Source: Coenobita brevimanus (lineage: Eukaryota > Arthropoda > Malacostraca > Decapoda > Coenobitidae). Taken from it: a stretch of 64,000 nucleotides of DNA. The position numbers were made by a program, and so were the translations under genes. Every line of letters starts with the position of its first letter. Position 1 is the first letter of the stretch. A model generated the notes under the pieces. It was not told the origin of the DNA. It searched no databases and saw nothing but the letters and a program-made list of their open reading frames with translations. Shown one piece after another: positions 23,030 through 34,648 of this stretch. The stretch covers positions 3,207,501-3,271,500 of the forward strand of contig CM064666.1 in the NCBI GenBank assembly GCA_032717465.1. Direction: 5' to 3'.

Positions 23030-23590
23030 TATCAAAGATAACCTAACCTAACTTAATCTGAGAAACCAAACCTAATCTTCCATGTCCTAACCTGCCAGAG
23101 CACTAGAATCGTGGCTATGTATCCACTACTTAACCATACTGATTTTCTAACTATAATCTCATAACTTAAACCTAATCCAACCTCATCTAAGCTGATATAA
23201 CTTAGCATTGCCTCACCAGCCACATGCCACATGTCTCGACTCACCTGCAGACGCGAAAAGAATCCTGTATATTTACCATTCCATCAGTGTTATTATTCTT
23301 GCTTAACCTCTCCTACCTTAACACTAATCTAACTTAACCTAAACTAATATAATACTAAAGCCTAACCTAACCCAACATAATTTTACTTCAACTAATTTAA
23401 CCAAGCCTAAACTATGCTAATCCAACCAAGTCAAAGCCATCCCTACATAACTGCCCCAAAGCTATCCTTACCTAGCCTAACATAATCCAGCCAAACTGAC
23501 CCAACCCAACAATTTAACGTTAACTAGCAACCAAACCTAAGCAAAACTAGCCTGACCTAACCAGACCCAAGTTAACCTAACCGGACCCTG
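23030..23590. repeat. Degenerate CCTAA-type (arthropod telomere-like) tract
   Basis: Dense recurrence of CCTAACCTAA, CTTAACCT, AACCTAACC and variants over about 560 bp, interrupted by unrelated bases. TTAGG/CCTAA is the canonical arthropod telomere unit. It lies between the 5' edge of an RTE LINE and a foldback element. Confidence 0.55.
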
Positions 23591-23615
23591 ACGGGGTAAG
23601 GGATGGCAGAGTACA

Positions 23616-23947
23616 CTACTAAGGATTTCAGGGGCAGTCTCCAACTTTTTTTTTTAAATAACGTCTCAACAAAGCGTCGGACAAGGATTTAACTTTGGCA
23701 GTGCATGCTTGAGACCCCGACCTAATTTGTAAAATTATGCTTTTGTACCAAATGTGTATGATTAAGGCATTTATAAGAGTAAATGTAGGGTAAACTTAGC
23801 TAAAATCGTCAGAGGCATGTAGCGAGGCTAGCTTCGGTCACGATACAAGCCCCGCCCACAATTCGGAACGTGACGTCGGTGTGACGTAGTAGTAATCACC
23901 GACGCAAGTGGCAGTTCTATCTTTCTAACCCCCCCTCACATACTGTA

Positions 23948-24039
<92 letters not shown>

Positions 24040-24691
24040 GAAGTAATATTTCACCCCTACTATACATTCAGTATGGTCCTTATATGAGAAGAATGTTTGC
24101 GAAATCTATCTATGCTCGCCATCGCTGAAGTTTCGGTTTGGTAACGTCTCGCCTGTCGGCGGACGCCACATCACCTCGCCCAGCGGTGCCGGCTCAGGCG
24201 GTGATTACTACTCTTCAGAAGTGAATAAGTCATATTGACGTCACAATATGTGTAAGAGGGCGATGCATATACTATGTACTAATAGGGAGTCTGGAGGGAT
24301 GTACAGTCACTCTAAAAATCAGCCGCAGCTCAGAAATATGAGTAACCCTGAGGCATTGAATCTGAAGCAGCTTACATAAAGACAGAACTGCCACTTGCGT
24401 CGGTGATTACTACTACGTCACACCGACGTCACGTTCCGAGTTGTGGGCGGGGCTTGTATCGTGACCGAAGCTAGCCTCGCTACATGCCTCTGACGATTTT
24501 AGCTAAGTTTACCCTACATTTACTCTTATAAATGCCTTCATCATACACATTTGGTACAAAAAAATAATTTTACAAATTAGGTCGGGGTCTCAAATATGCA
24601 CTGCCAAAGTTAAATCCTTGTCCGACGCTTTGTTGAGACGTTATTTAAAAAAAAAAAAACAGTTGGACACTGCCCCTGAAATCCTTAGTAG
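23616..24691. mobile_element. Foldback-type non-autonomous element with ~0.3-kb inverted arms
   Basis: Left arm 23616-23918 and right arm 24384-24691 are inverted copies with only scattered differences (tips CTACTAAGGATTTCAGGGG; inner ends GTGGCAGTTCT). The 465-bp centre holds (CT)n(AC)n and unrecognised DNA. No transposase. The sub-tip CAGGGGCAGT-TCCAAC recalls hAT termini, but no clean 8-bp target duplication is visible, so the superfamily is open. Confidence 0.8.
23951..24038. repeat. Compound (CT)n(AC)n microsatellite
   Basis: About 38 bases of CT then 50 of AC, in the centre of the foldback element. Confidence 0.97.
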
Positions 24692-24699
24692 GCTACATG

Positions 24700-25530
24700 A
24701 TACCTTAGTTCTGCTCCCCAGCCTTCCTTCAAAGAGAGACTGAATCCTGTCAGTATAAGGATGGAGACGCCCAAGGACGGAAGATTGGTGGCATAGAAGA
24801 GGTCGTATCGCCTCTTCCTTAGTGATTAATTTTGCATACATTTTTATGTATTCTAACATCTAATCCAGTCTTGCCCATCAGGAGCGTAAGGGGGATTGGC
24901 TAATTCGGTTTCGATGCCAGTCCTCTTGGCCTCATTCCGTACCATAATGCAGTAAACTCTCTTGCATCCACAGGTGCATTACCGGCACGCGTCATTATCC
25001 GTCACAGCAGATGGCTGAATTTAATAAAATTCCCTCGGAAGCACAAAAATCAAAATCCGCGCCATTCATCTCGTCACTCAAACACAACTTCGTGCCGGTG
25101 TTACTTGTAACTCGAAATTCTTGCCCTCAAGAGATGGCTTCATTTCGTTCTTGTTTCCATACAAACAGGATCAGACAGATGAAAGCAGAGTATGTTTTAA
25201 TATTAATTGCTCGTGATTGATTAATTATTTACTTATTTATTTATTTTTGCATGAAGCATTGTGATTCTGTGTATCCAAGCATGACTTTAGGATCAAATGT
25301 ATTCCTACTTTTACTGGGCAGTATTATTACTGAAACGAATGAACTAACCAAACTTAATGAGTTCAATTCACGTATTTTTCAATGTTGCAAAAAAATATGT
25401 ATTTTTTTTGCATAGGCTCGGCATGCTAGGAAACTTTGCATCATCATCACACTCTTATCCTTTAAGAAAACTCGCAGCTGGCCCATATTTACGCAAAAAA
25501 AAAAAAAAATCATCCCACTTGAGCCTCCAC
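24700..25530. other. Spacer without recognisable feature
   Basis: No repeat homology or coding pattern seen. Confidence 0.4.
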
Positions 25531-25533
25531 CAC

Positions 25534-25534
<1 letters not shown>

Positions 25535-25588
<54 letters not shown>
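25535..25588. repeat. (GA)n microsatellite
   Basis: About 54 bases of GA repeat. Confidence 0.97.
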
Positions 25589-25589
<1 letters not shown>

Positions 25590-25591
<2 letters not shown>

Positions 25592-27185
25592 ATGCTGATG
25601 CCAACTGTATAGAGGCCAGAATCGCTTGTATCAATATAGTAAACATTGTCTCTATCACTGATAAGCGGACGCGTGTTGTATATTTTCCATTTTATATATT
25701 GTTTCTCTCTATTGCCTTCTTTTTTAAACACAGGATATGACTAAAAATGAATAAGGGACAGGAACAGAAGTAACAGGAGGAGGAAAAGATAGAGAGGAAA
25801 AAAGAGGAAAAGGAATATTGGGAGAAATATAGAGAGAAGGGAAACAGACTATGCCATGGTCTGTCAGTCTGAGCTTTTATAATGAGAGACATATCCGTAC
25901 ACACCGGTTTGCATGGCACCCCTTAACATCATGACTGTCAACTGGCTGCTGAACGAACACATTGGGTAAGCATGAAGGGCCTACTAAATGTGTGTTTTAG
26001 ATGTGACTAACCTTTATTATTAACAGTGCTTTACATAGCACTGATAGTTAAGAAGTTGATGGTGGTCAATCGTCGAACCCTTTTTTCCCCATAGGTTTGT
26101 AACTACTTGTACATTTCATCATACTTAGTGCAGCATTTACTGTTTTTCTTTTTTAAGTTTGAATAGTTATACAGGACAGGTATGGAGGTTTACAGGGGGG
26201 ATTAGACCCTCTTGGGGAGCGTTAAGGAGCGTATTACATCACTATTCTTCTGTATATCAATTACCAGCACCCCTTTGGTAGCTTTACACCAGATGTGATA
26301 GAGATTAATGTGCACTGATCCCTTGGTAACTGCACGTAACTGGTACTGAACGTGGCGTGTGATAACAGAATTGTGCGATAACGAATACCCAGAACCTATG
26401 GGAATTAACCTAATTGGTTCCAGGCATCCCAAGTGCAAGCCCAAATTTTCCCTTTTACAACAATTCAGGCCTACTAAATACGTACATGCATACTGTTATA
26501 CTGTTACGGTAAGAACTAGAAACAAACGTAGCATGATTAGGTTAACAGAAAGTGATGAAAGGGACACAGTAAGGAAGAAACATGTGCCAGAGAGAGACTG
26601 GAGACTGGCTTGAGGTAAGGGGGGTTCCAAGGCAAGGGGGGAGGGGAGGAGTTAGTGGTCTCCATCACCTGGGGTTAACTCCTTGAATGGGACCTAATCT
26701 TTGAATCCCTCAAAGCCATGAGAACCCAGAGACACTGCATCATTACTGTCGTTAGCAACCAGCTCAGGAACGTGATAATGATGTTTTTTAGTTGAAAAAT
26801 GCGATATAATGGCAGGAGTGCAGATATTTCTCTCGCAGTCATAATGAAAACCGCTATAACCAAGTGTGTTATAACCAATGGACAACTGTAAACTTAGAGT
26901 TCGAATCTGAACGTCACCTTTTTTTAAAATCCTATGAAGGAATCTTACTAAGTTGTCTGATTGTATTATCAGCTTTCTAGGACCTACTGTATTAAATGCA
27001 TATTCTGGTTAGCCAACCTTACTCTTAGGCTCCAAGAGTGATGTGACGTTTCTCCCAGTCCTCTGATATAGATTCTGTGTCCATGTTTTCCAGAACAGCT
27101 GCTGTTACATGACATTTATACCTACCTAGCTGGATCGATGGTTTAACCAAATCAAAGGACTACGATTCCTTAACGGTTAAAAACC
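25590..27185. other. Spacer; no assigned gene
   Basis: AT-rich. 25740-25860 is purine-rich. 26340-26420 and 26860-26880 contain GATAACGAAT/TATAACCAA motifs faintly like pogo/Tigger ends, not enough to call. Confidence 0.35.
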
Positions 27186-27189
27186 CTGT

Positions 27190-28400
27190 AATGGCTTAAT
27201 TTACCTTGCCTACTATAGGTAATTTCAGTTCCATCACAGTATCAGCAAAAATGAACGACTTTTGTGTTCCATTGTCAAAAGGAGTAGATGCAGGTACTAT
27301 ATGGTTGTTACTAATTACCTTTACCTCTGGAGCTGGAACTACAGCTGGCATTAACACTGGGTTAGCTGTCTTTGCAACTGTTATATTGACACGCAGTTTT
27401 AAAAACTTCATCACCACTTGACCCTGGACAAAATGCACCATGATGTCTGTCTGTGTTTCTTCTGAAGGAAATATTCATTTTGGTTTTACAATCTGCGGAT
27501 CTACAGCTACACAGACGACTGGATTTAGACACCTGGATCTGTGTCTTGGGCTTAAACATATCCTTTAATTTTGTCATTCCTGAAACTAAGTCAGGACATT
27601 TGCAGAGTAATGTATATTAGAATGTTGTTCACCACAAAAGACACAGCTCTTATTGGTGTTAACATGGAATCCTTTCCATGCTTACTTCCAAGAAATTATC
27701 CACTCCTTGTTTTAGCAAATTTTTCATCTGTTTTTATATAACTAATGAAGGTTCCAGTTTCATCCTTGATACTCCCAACAGACACTGATTTATGTTTCAC
27801 TACTAGTTGGTTGATTGGTTTTCTCTTTACTACAGCTCTACAGCTTTTGGTTTACTTTAATCAGCCTTCATTGTGTCTTGCAGGTGTTTGCAAAGTTGCA
27901 TTAGGCTATCCTTAATATCTTTACAGGAGAAATGAGTTTTGGGGCATCAATTGCGTAATTAAGTCTTGGCTTTAGGAGCTACCTTCATTGACATAATCCT
28001 AGACAGCAACCAGCCTGATGCATTATCATTCTGGCAAATACCTAAAGCCTTTAAATTATAGTTTACTGCAACCCAAATGTTTTGCAAAGAGTCAAAGCCA
28101 TACTTGGGAATAGGTAACTCAATCAAACTCTCCATTAATCTGGTAATAGTCTGCCCATTGTCTTCATAATTAGCTCTAAGGAACGTCAGCGTCACCTCAT
28201 ACATATCATCAATAGACAATTCTCCTGTCAGTTTATAGGGTGTGCCTTTCCCCTGCCCTAATAGATATGAGAATTTATTAACATCTGAGAGATCTGATTT
28301 GTCATGAACTAAATATTCAAACTTATCTGAGAAAGTAGTCTAGTTCTGTTCATCATCAAATTCTGGAAGGGAATCTTAGGTAATGTTGCCCTTTGGAATG
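27190..28400 (-). pseudogene. BEL/Pao LTR retrotransposon relic (gag and protease)
   Basis: Minus strand. The upstream part (28380 to 27960) reads as a BEL/Pao gag of the DUF1759 type: LPEFDDEQN, a stop in place of Trp, TTFSDKFEYLVHD, SDVNKFSYLLGQ, then MYEVTLTFLRANYEDNGQTI and LNYNLKALG-like blocks. About 500 bases on, 27441-27196 carries a protease-like block with FDNGTQKSFI (family DSGSQRSFI, so Asp kept and Ser changed to Asn) and VMELKLPIVGK. Cysteine-rich remnants lie between. RT, RNase H, integrase and LTRs were not found, so this is an old internal fragment. Confidence 0.7.
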
Positions 28401-29284
28401 TGTATACTGTTTCCATGCTCGTTTCGATTAGTTGGTCTTCAGTTATACATTTACAGTATAACTTTCCAAGATTTTCACTCACTTAGGATGTTCTACTTTG
28501 TAAGTTGCTTCATCATTATCTCTGAGAATGCTTGCTTCCAACTTCTCATATGATTCTTCATACTGAGACAGCCTTCATTATATTACTCAGGAGACTTCTT
28601 AATATCCCCTGTAGTAAAGGCGTGTCCTTGACTGCTTCTTTAGTCGTGAATGGTTCTCGTTACCCATCTCTGCTTATGACTCCTAGTAGTTTTGCTTAAA
28701 CAAAAAGGAGTTTATTGTATTCTCTTGGTTTATAAACCACTTGAGAAATATTACACAACAGCGGCTGAAATACAACGATTTCCTTGTATACATCCATTGT
28801 CTCTCACATGGTAAGTGGCCTGTATTTATTTTAAATTTGTGAAACAAATTCGAATCGTTGTAATTCATAATCTAAATGATGCAGCAAGACTAATATTTAT
28901 ACCCAACTCAAGATGAAGAAAACTTTACTCCGCTGTCTTTACACTGACATTACGTCGTTGCCATATTGAAACACGAATGCGGTTACATCACTCATTCTCA
29001 CACCAAGTAAATACTGCTCTTTAACGCCATTATGCAGTCAGCCACGCCACGCATCTGAATTTCCTCACTCGGGGCACACAAAACATTGAAATGACTTTTT
29101 TGAGAGGTTTAATCTAACTGGCCAAAATTTCATCTAACCAGCCAATCCACCTCGTTAAACCACTCTCAGTTCTCCTAGATCAGTCTAATATACCAGTCAA
29201 TAACAACACAAATAACTCAGGTCTAGAACAGAGTGGTGTCCAGTGAAGTCGGTCTGTAGACGACGATGGTCAGACTGCTGATAG
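28401..29284. other. Spacer; perhaps the 5' side of the BEL/Pao relic
   Basis: No clear motif; low-complexity AT-rich sequence. Confidence 0.3.
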
Positions 29285-29510
29285 GGTGTTTCTATCTATC
29301 TATTTATTGCCAGACGCCATAATCCCATAAAGGGTGACCGCATGTCTTTGAGTTAGTGGCTTTACGGGGATGGGCACTAGCCTTCCACCAACCCATTTGT
29401 TGACACGTAGGGAATACGAGTGAGTTGGTTATACGGTTACCACCCAGGGTTGTAAATGATTTCCTGGCTTAAAGGAAATCATTAGGCTCGTCACTCAATA
29501 TGAAGCCACC
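29285..29510 (-). mobile_element. SINE-like repeat 'S' with RTE-like 3' tail
   Basis: Read on the minus strand: the S body (29510-29345), then GGTCACCCTTTATGGGATTA and GGCGTCTGGCAAT, then a TAGATAGATAG end (29340-29288). The tail mirrors the 3' end of the RTE LINE at 20110-20165 (GTGGCCACCCCGTACGGGATT, GCGTCTGGCGATAGATAG). A short element carrying the tail of a resident LINE is the classic SINE/LINE partnership. No RNA polymerase III boxes were identified in the body. Confidence 0.5.
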
Positions 29511-30300
29511 TGAAAAGGAAAGAAGAGTAATAAAAAGCGACAGCAAAGATGAGGGAAATGGAACGAGAGGAGGGCACACAGGGAAAAAATGATAAATGAT
29601 GAAGGTAAAAGAAGAAGTAGACAACACTACACTAAGTGAGAAGATGGTGGTCGCCACCATCTACCAAAGATACCACACAGGTGGTGTTTTTCCTGAGCAT
29701 AAGTAGTAGAAGAGCTTTCTAAGTTACTTTTTGCTGGCCTTCCGCACAGACAATGTGGACATGTGAAATGGTGGAAATTTCGACCCATTCGGAGTTGCTA
29801 CTTCTACTTTAATCATTATTTCATGAAATTAACAGCATAAACATTGCCTCATGAGCTTACACTGTTTTTATATAAATACTACCACCAATGCCAGTAGTAA
29901 TGTTGTTGGACCTCTTCCCGTTTTCTTACTGGGCAGTGCCACTTTCACAATGCTAACTCTTGAATTTTAATTCATAGATTATTATCCCCACACGTTACAA
30001 TCTTTATTTTATCCCATTTTATACAATTTGTATGCACTTTGTTTACAGTACAATTGTCTATGACGTCAGGTGCAACAAGGTGCTAGTTCTAGGGTTTCAA
30101 AACCATTTAAGACCATCATTTTGCGGTTAAATCCTCTGTTTCTAACACATGACAATTATATCTAGGATGTCGCATTTACCATTCACACACAGGACCTCTC
30201 AGTGAGGGAAAAATTTCCACAGCTATAATGTTTTTATTCATCTATTTATTTAATTTTTATTTTAATCAAACCACCACCAGATGCATTTGCCTGCACTAGT
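29511..30300. other. Spacer without recognisable feature
   Basis: Nothing recognised; 29500-29640 is purine-rich. Confidence 0.4.
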
Positions 30301-30305
30301 ATACA

Positions 30306-31345
30306 ATGGCAGTAAAGCAGATGATTAATGTTGATTCAGTTCCCTTCAATTTAGAAACTCTCCAAAAATGATAAAAGAAAGTCTGGATATTAAACATGGC
30401 AGTAGAGCACTCGATTAATTTTAACTCTGTCCCCTTCTATTTAGGAACTCTCTACAATGTTGATAAAATTGTATGGAAATAGCAAGAATAAACTACAAAT
30501 GCGTCATCAGAGTGAAGTGTCGAATGGTGACAGTATTTACATTCTGAAACCCATATGATTTGACTGAAAAAAAGCATCTGTTGTTAGATCAACTGATATG
30601 CTAGAACAGTCTCGACCATAATAAGGCAAACTTTGGGAAGAGTTTCGTCATTTTGCGACTATTTCACCTAGCTCAACAGCATATTCTTTCCATAGCACTT
30701 CCTTATATCTATCACCATATCCACTCTTAACCTTTTATTATCGCTCAGTGGCAGAATGAGACAAAATTATGGCTCTGCTACCTTCCCACAGCACTTCTTC
30801 ATAACTAACACAGTATTCTAGTGTTAAACTTTTGTTACAACTCAGTGGTAGAATAACACAATACTGAGGGCATTACATCCTTTCCATAGCACTTCGAGAC
30901 CAGCACTGTATGTATTCAATTTCTTGTTACACCCAACACAAAAATAAGACAATACTGTGGCTTTACAATCTATCCATTGCAACTCTTCATGACTAACAGA
31001 ATACTTTAGTTTTAATCTGTTGCAATACCTCAATAGAGAATAAAACAATACTACATTTCTGTAACATTTCCATAGCACCTCGTGACTAGCACTATTCTAA
31101 TCTTATTTACTCTCACAGTTTAGCATTCAGAATGAAGAGATGGCTGTTTACACCAATATAAAGTGTTCAGAGAGTGGCTTCAGAGAATCTCTCCTTATTG
31201 AATGCTTGGTTTCACAGCACAGCATTTTATATGTAGAGATGGCAGTAACATTAGGCCAAATAAGAGTGGACACAGTTACAGTTCAACATTCAAGATGTAG
31301 AGATGGCAATAACTTTAGACCAAAGAAAAAGGGACAGAATAAAGC
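30306..31345. repeat. Degenerate ~90-bp tandem repeat array
   Basis: Three groups of diverged units. Two start ATGGCAGTAAAGCA/ATGGCAGTAGAGCA (30306, 30398). About five share CATTTCCATAGCACTTC and ACAATACT blocks (30660-31110). Three share AGAGATGGCAGTAAC-like blocks (31120-31330). Period is about 85-95 bp throughout. Confidence 0.6.
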
Positions 31346-31386
31346 AGTACACAGACAGACGGTAGTATAACCCGATGAGTACTAAC

Positions 31387-31601
31387 CCGTGAAGGTGTAC
31401 TGAAGAGCACGACGCAGGTTGCAGTACATGGCACACTTCAGCTCAGAAGAGGCAGCGAATGTCGATGGCGGTATGACTGAGATGGATGTACACTCAGTGG
31501 GGTGTCCAGCAAGGAATTTGGTCACTGAAGAAACCACACCCGCCCAGTTCCATGCCACCAATACAGTCAAGAGGCAAAGTGTTCGCACCATAATGATGAG
31601 C
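31387..31601 (-). CDS. Signal-peptide exon of a secreted, apple/PAN-like protein
   Basis: Minus strand. Acceptor CTTCCTTTTGCAG ends at 31602; the exon begins with a 10-nt 5' UTR stretch (GCTCATCATT), then ATG at 31591. It encodes 68 codons plus one base and ends at a GTTAGT donor (31386-31381). The product starts MVRTLCLLTVLVAWNWAGVVSS, here split as MVRTLCLLTVLVAWNW and AGVVSS: a textbook signal peptide. The mature part has cysteines in TECTSISV and ELKCAMYCNLRRALQYTF, the latter like the first half of an apple/PAN module. Apple plus F5/8C modules co-occur in arthropod lectin-like secreted proteins, so linkage with the exon at 2853-3024 is plausible. Phase (one base left over) requires a further exon between them. 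The exon is intact; whether expressed is unknown. Confidence 0.6.
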
Positions 31602-31649
31602 CTGCAAAAGGAAGATTATGATAAAGATCAGAGAGAAGAAGAGACGAAC

Positions 31650-31760
31650 GTGCATTCAGTGGGGTCTGAAAAAAATTTGGTTACTGAATCACATACCCAA
31701 CACTCCCATGCCACCACATACACTGTCAAGAGGCAAGTTGTTCACACCATCATCACGAGC
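31650..31760 (-). pseudogene. Broken tandem duplicate of the signal-peptide exon
   Basis: Only 159 bases upstream of the intact exon on the same strand. It has the same acceptor (TTTTGCAG/GCT), the same 10-nt leader and ATG at 31750. The third codon is TGA where the intact copy has CGA. Alignment continues through CLLTV, VAW, SVTKF and the TEC block, then homology ends. Confidence 0.75.
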
Positions 31761-31779
31761 CTGCAAAATGAGACGATGA

Positions 31780-32375
31780 AGAATAAAAAAAAGAAGGTAA
31801 TGATAATGATGATGAAGAGGAAGAAGATGATGATAATGAAAAAGATGATGATAATGATAATGATGATGATGATGAAGATGATGATGATGATAATGATAAT
31901 GATGATGATGATGAAGATGATGATGATAATAATGATGACGGTAAGGAGGAGGAGGAGGAGGAGATAATGATAATGATGGTGATGATGAAGATGATGATGA
32001 TAACAATAATGATGACGGTAAGGAGGAGGAGGAGGAAGAAGAAGAAGACAATGATGATGATGAAGATGATAATGATGATGACGATGATGAGGAGGAGGAG
32101 TAGGAAGAAGTAGATAATGATGATGATGATGATGATGATAACGAGGAGGAGGAGGACGACGACGACGAAGAAGAAGTAGATGATGATGAGGATGAGGATG
32201 AGGAGGAGGAGGAGGAGGAAGAAGAAGAAAATTAAGAAGATGATGATGATGGTGTTAATGAGGAAGAATATGATAATGGTGATGAAGAGGGAGGAGGAGG
32301 AGGAGGAGAAGGACGACGACGACGACGACGACGACGAGAAAAAGATGACAAGAGGGGAAGATGAAGAAGAATGCT
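31780..32375. repeat. Purine-rich trinucleotide tract (GAT/GAA/GAG/GAC)n
   Basis: About 600 bp of imperfect GAN trinucleotides; open frames across it (runs of Met, Asp/Glu or Ser) are by-products of the repeat. Confidence 0.95.
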
Positions 32376-32489
32376 TAAAATAATGCATATTAACCCACCC
32401 ATACCCATGCTATCACAAACTATGGATAAGCAAGGTAGTTTCATGACGAACTTACAAAATACTTGGACTGATGCCTGTCAACCGCACGC

Positions 32490-33524
32490 AATTGGAGGCT
32501 TCACCAAACCCTGTTTCAGAGGTGTGCCACCAGGTGGTCTACCGTCGCCCAGCTTCGATTAAATATTTTTGCCGGGTTTTAAAGACCTGTTAAATTGTAC
32601 CTAATACTAAGTTTATAATAACATTGCTATTTTTAAGAATCTTTTTCCCTATTCAATCCAGCTCATATTTATATACCTGTAAAGAAAAAATAACCAGCTC
32701 TCAGAGAATCTTAGCTCGGGGACTAAAATAGTGTGCTGTCTATTTATATATATTTGAATAAATCGTGTGCATTTAGTAAACGGAGATTACCTTTAGGACT
32801 TCTGATGTGTGTATTTTAGCATGCTTTGAAGAAGTAAGCAGTTCCACTGAAAATAATGTACTGAACGATTGCTTAGTTGGTGAATCAGCCATATTAATCC
32901 AAACAAACGGCAGAGCGGTATGACACTATAACCACGGCAAAGTACGAGGAGTTGAAGTGTAAACTTACTAAACTGTGAAATGGAGCCAGGGACACATTTA
33001 AAAGCATTATTTATGTTAGAATTTAGTTACTAAGATGATCAAGACGTCTAACAGGTCCGTATTGTTATGAAAAGTCATACGTCAGGCAGGGCAGCATATC
33101 GAAAGGTGCTGCCGAACCTACTGCTGCATATCTACTTTCTTTTGTGGATACTAACGAATGACAAATATTTTAATCACTGTTATCCTGTTTTATGGATGGT
33201 TCTAGTTAAATTGCCTAGGTTTCGCCTCTATGTTATGTTTACAGAGATGAGTAAACTAACGAAAGCGGAGTTTACAAAATGACACCTATAATACATTATA
33301 CTGTATATAATCAAAAGGCTCCCATATTGTAATTTCTTTGTAGCATATCATGCCGGCTCAGTAATTTCATGAGTAAAATCTGTTTTGGGGTGTTTTACTT
33401 TGTGTCAAAATTAAAAAGAAATTACGCACTGGCTACTTTTTCAGAGCCTACCCCGCATCAGAGCTGGGCGACGGAAGCGAACCTAGTGGCAGATTTCTGA
33501 AACAGGATCTGGTGAAGTGTCTAA
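32490..33524 (+). mobile_element. 'M' element, copy a (~1.03 kb, non-autonomous, inverted termini)
   Basis: Ends are inverted relatives of each other: left AATTGGAGGCTTCACCA...CTGTTTCAG...CCGTCGCCCAGC, right (inverted) CTAATTAGACACTTCACC...CTGTTTCAGAAATCTGCC. The interior has no coding capacity. The same sequence recurs inverted at 33525-35656. The two copies meet at the palindrome centre CTAA/TTAG (33521-33528). Family unknown. Confidence 0.72.
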
Positions 33525-33551
33525 TTAGAGACTTCACCAGATCCTGTTTCA

Positions 33552-34648
33552 ACTTGGAACCACTCCCAGGGGGTTGGGTTGGCCGACGTCTCCGTGATCA
33601 CTCCAGCTCCACACTGTGTGAACTGTTTGCCATTCTGGATGCTGTTAGTCTTGTCTGCCAACGGGGAGTAAATGCTGTCATCATATGCGACTCCAAGCCT
33701 GCCCTTCAGTCCCTATCCAGTGTTCGGCCCACACACTCTACAGTTGTTCAACTGATCTTATCTTTTCTGGCTTTACTGCTTCATCGTAACTTGACTGTCA
33801 TATTTATATGGGTGCCATCTCATGCTGGTTTACGCCACAATACGACAGTCGACAGACTCGCGAAGGAAGCCTGCCGTTTGCCTCCTCGTGGTGATTGTCG
33901 CCCTCTCTCCCTGACTTGTTACCTCTCCAGAGTTCGCACCGCTGCTTTCCTCCCTGTGCGACGCCGCAGAGATGCAGAGAGGCCCTACAGCGTGTTCATC
34001 AACCATTACGAGTCTGTCTGCCGCCTCAAGTATTCCTACCGTCGCCGGGGTCTCATGGTTCGGAGGCACAATGTTGTCTCTGCTCGTCTGAGGCTGGGCT
34101 ACCGGCAACAGTGGCAGGTCGCTGGGTTGGAAGGGGAGCCTCCCTTCGCTGAGTGTCGCTTGTGCCACTCGCCTCGCTCCGACACTATAGAGCATTATTG
34201 CCTGGAGTGCCCTACCGTTCGACACCTGCTGCCCCAGGGCCAGCCGCTTGATGTGGTGTGTCGACACTTATTAAACCACGAAGTTTTAGAAGAACTCTTG
34301 GTGCGTCACCCTCGTTTTGGCGGGTTTAAGTAGCTCACTGTGCCCTGTGTGGCATATACCTCCATGTAATGTTCCTACATGTTTATGAGTTTTGTCTTTA
34401 TTTGTGTGTGTGTGTATATGTATATGCATATGTATGTATGTGTGTATATGTGTATATATGTATATGTGTATATATGTGTGTGTATGTATGTGTGTATATG
34501 TGTATATATGTATATGTGTATATATGTGTGTGTATGTATGTATATGTATACATATGTCCATAGCTGTTTCCGAGGATTCCATATGTATCATGTTTCACAT
34601 GTACTGTCTGACGCTGTTGCGTAATAAATTAAATAAATAATAATAATA
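33552..34648 (+). mobile_element. I-superfamily LINE, 5'-truncated, with RNase H and zinc finger
   Basis: Flanked by a perfect 13-bp target duplication AGATCCTGTTTCA (33539-33551 and 34649-34661). Its open frame runs through 34333 without a break: STLCELFAILDAVSLV (RNase H Glu), VIICDSKPALQSL (Asp), FIWVPSHAGLRHNTTVDRLA (His and final Asp). It is followed by RRRGLMVRRHNVVSARLRLGY and the C-terminal finger CRLCHSPRSDTIEHYC. The first RNase H Asp and everything upstream are missing because reverse transcription stopped early. The 3' UTR holds a TGTATA-rich microsatellite and ends in a TAA/AAAT-rich tail. The same family occurs, decayed, at 8990-10490. The clean duplication and intact frame make it one of the younger insertions. 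Confidence 0.85.
34400..34560. repeat. (TATG/TGTA)n microsatellite in the LINE 3' UTR
   Basis: Imperfect alternation of GTATAT, GTGTGT and TATG units, with a ~60-bp sub-unit repeated. Confidence 0.9.

Noticed and set aside
26040..26890. Possible pogo/Tigger-type MITE from GATAACGAAT and TATAACCAA motifs
   Set aside because: Motifs are short and inverted ends could not be paired with a TA duplication.
31419..32388. Met/Lys-, Asp/Glu- and Ser-rich frames, including acidic or transmembrane-looking stretches
   Set aside because: Produced by the GAT/GAG trinucleotide tract on both strands.
34286..34640. Cys/Val/Tyr-rich and His/Thr/Tyr-rich frames
   Set aside because: Translations of the TGTATA microsatellite in the LINE 3' UTR.
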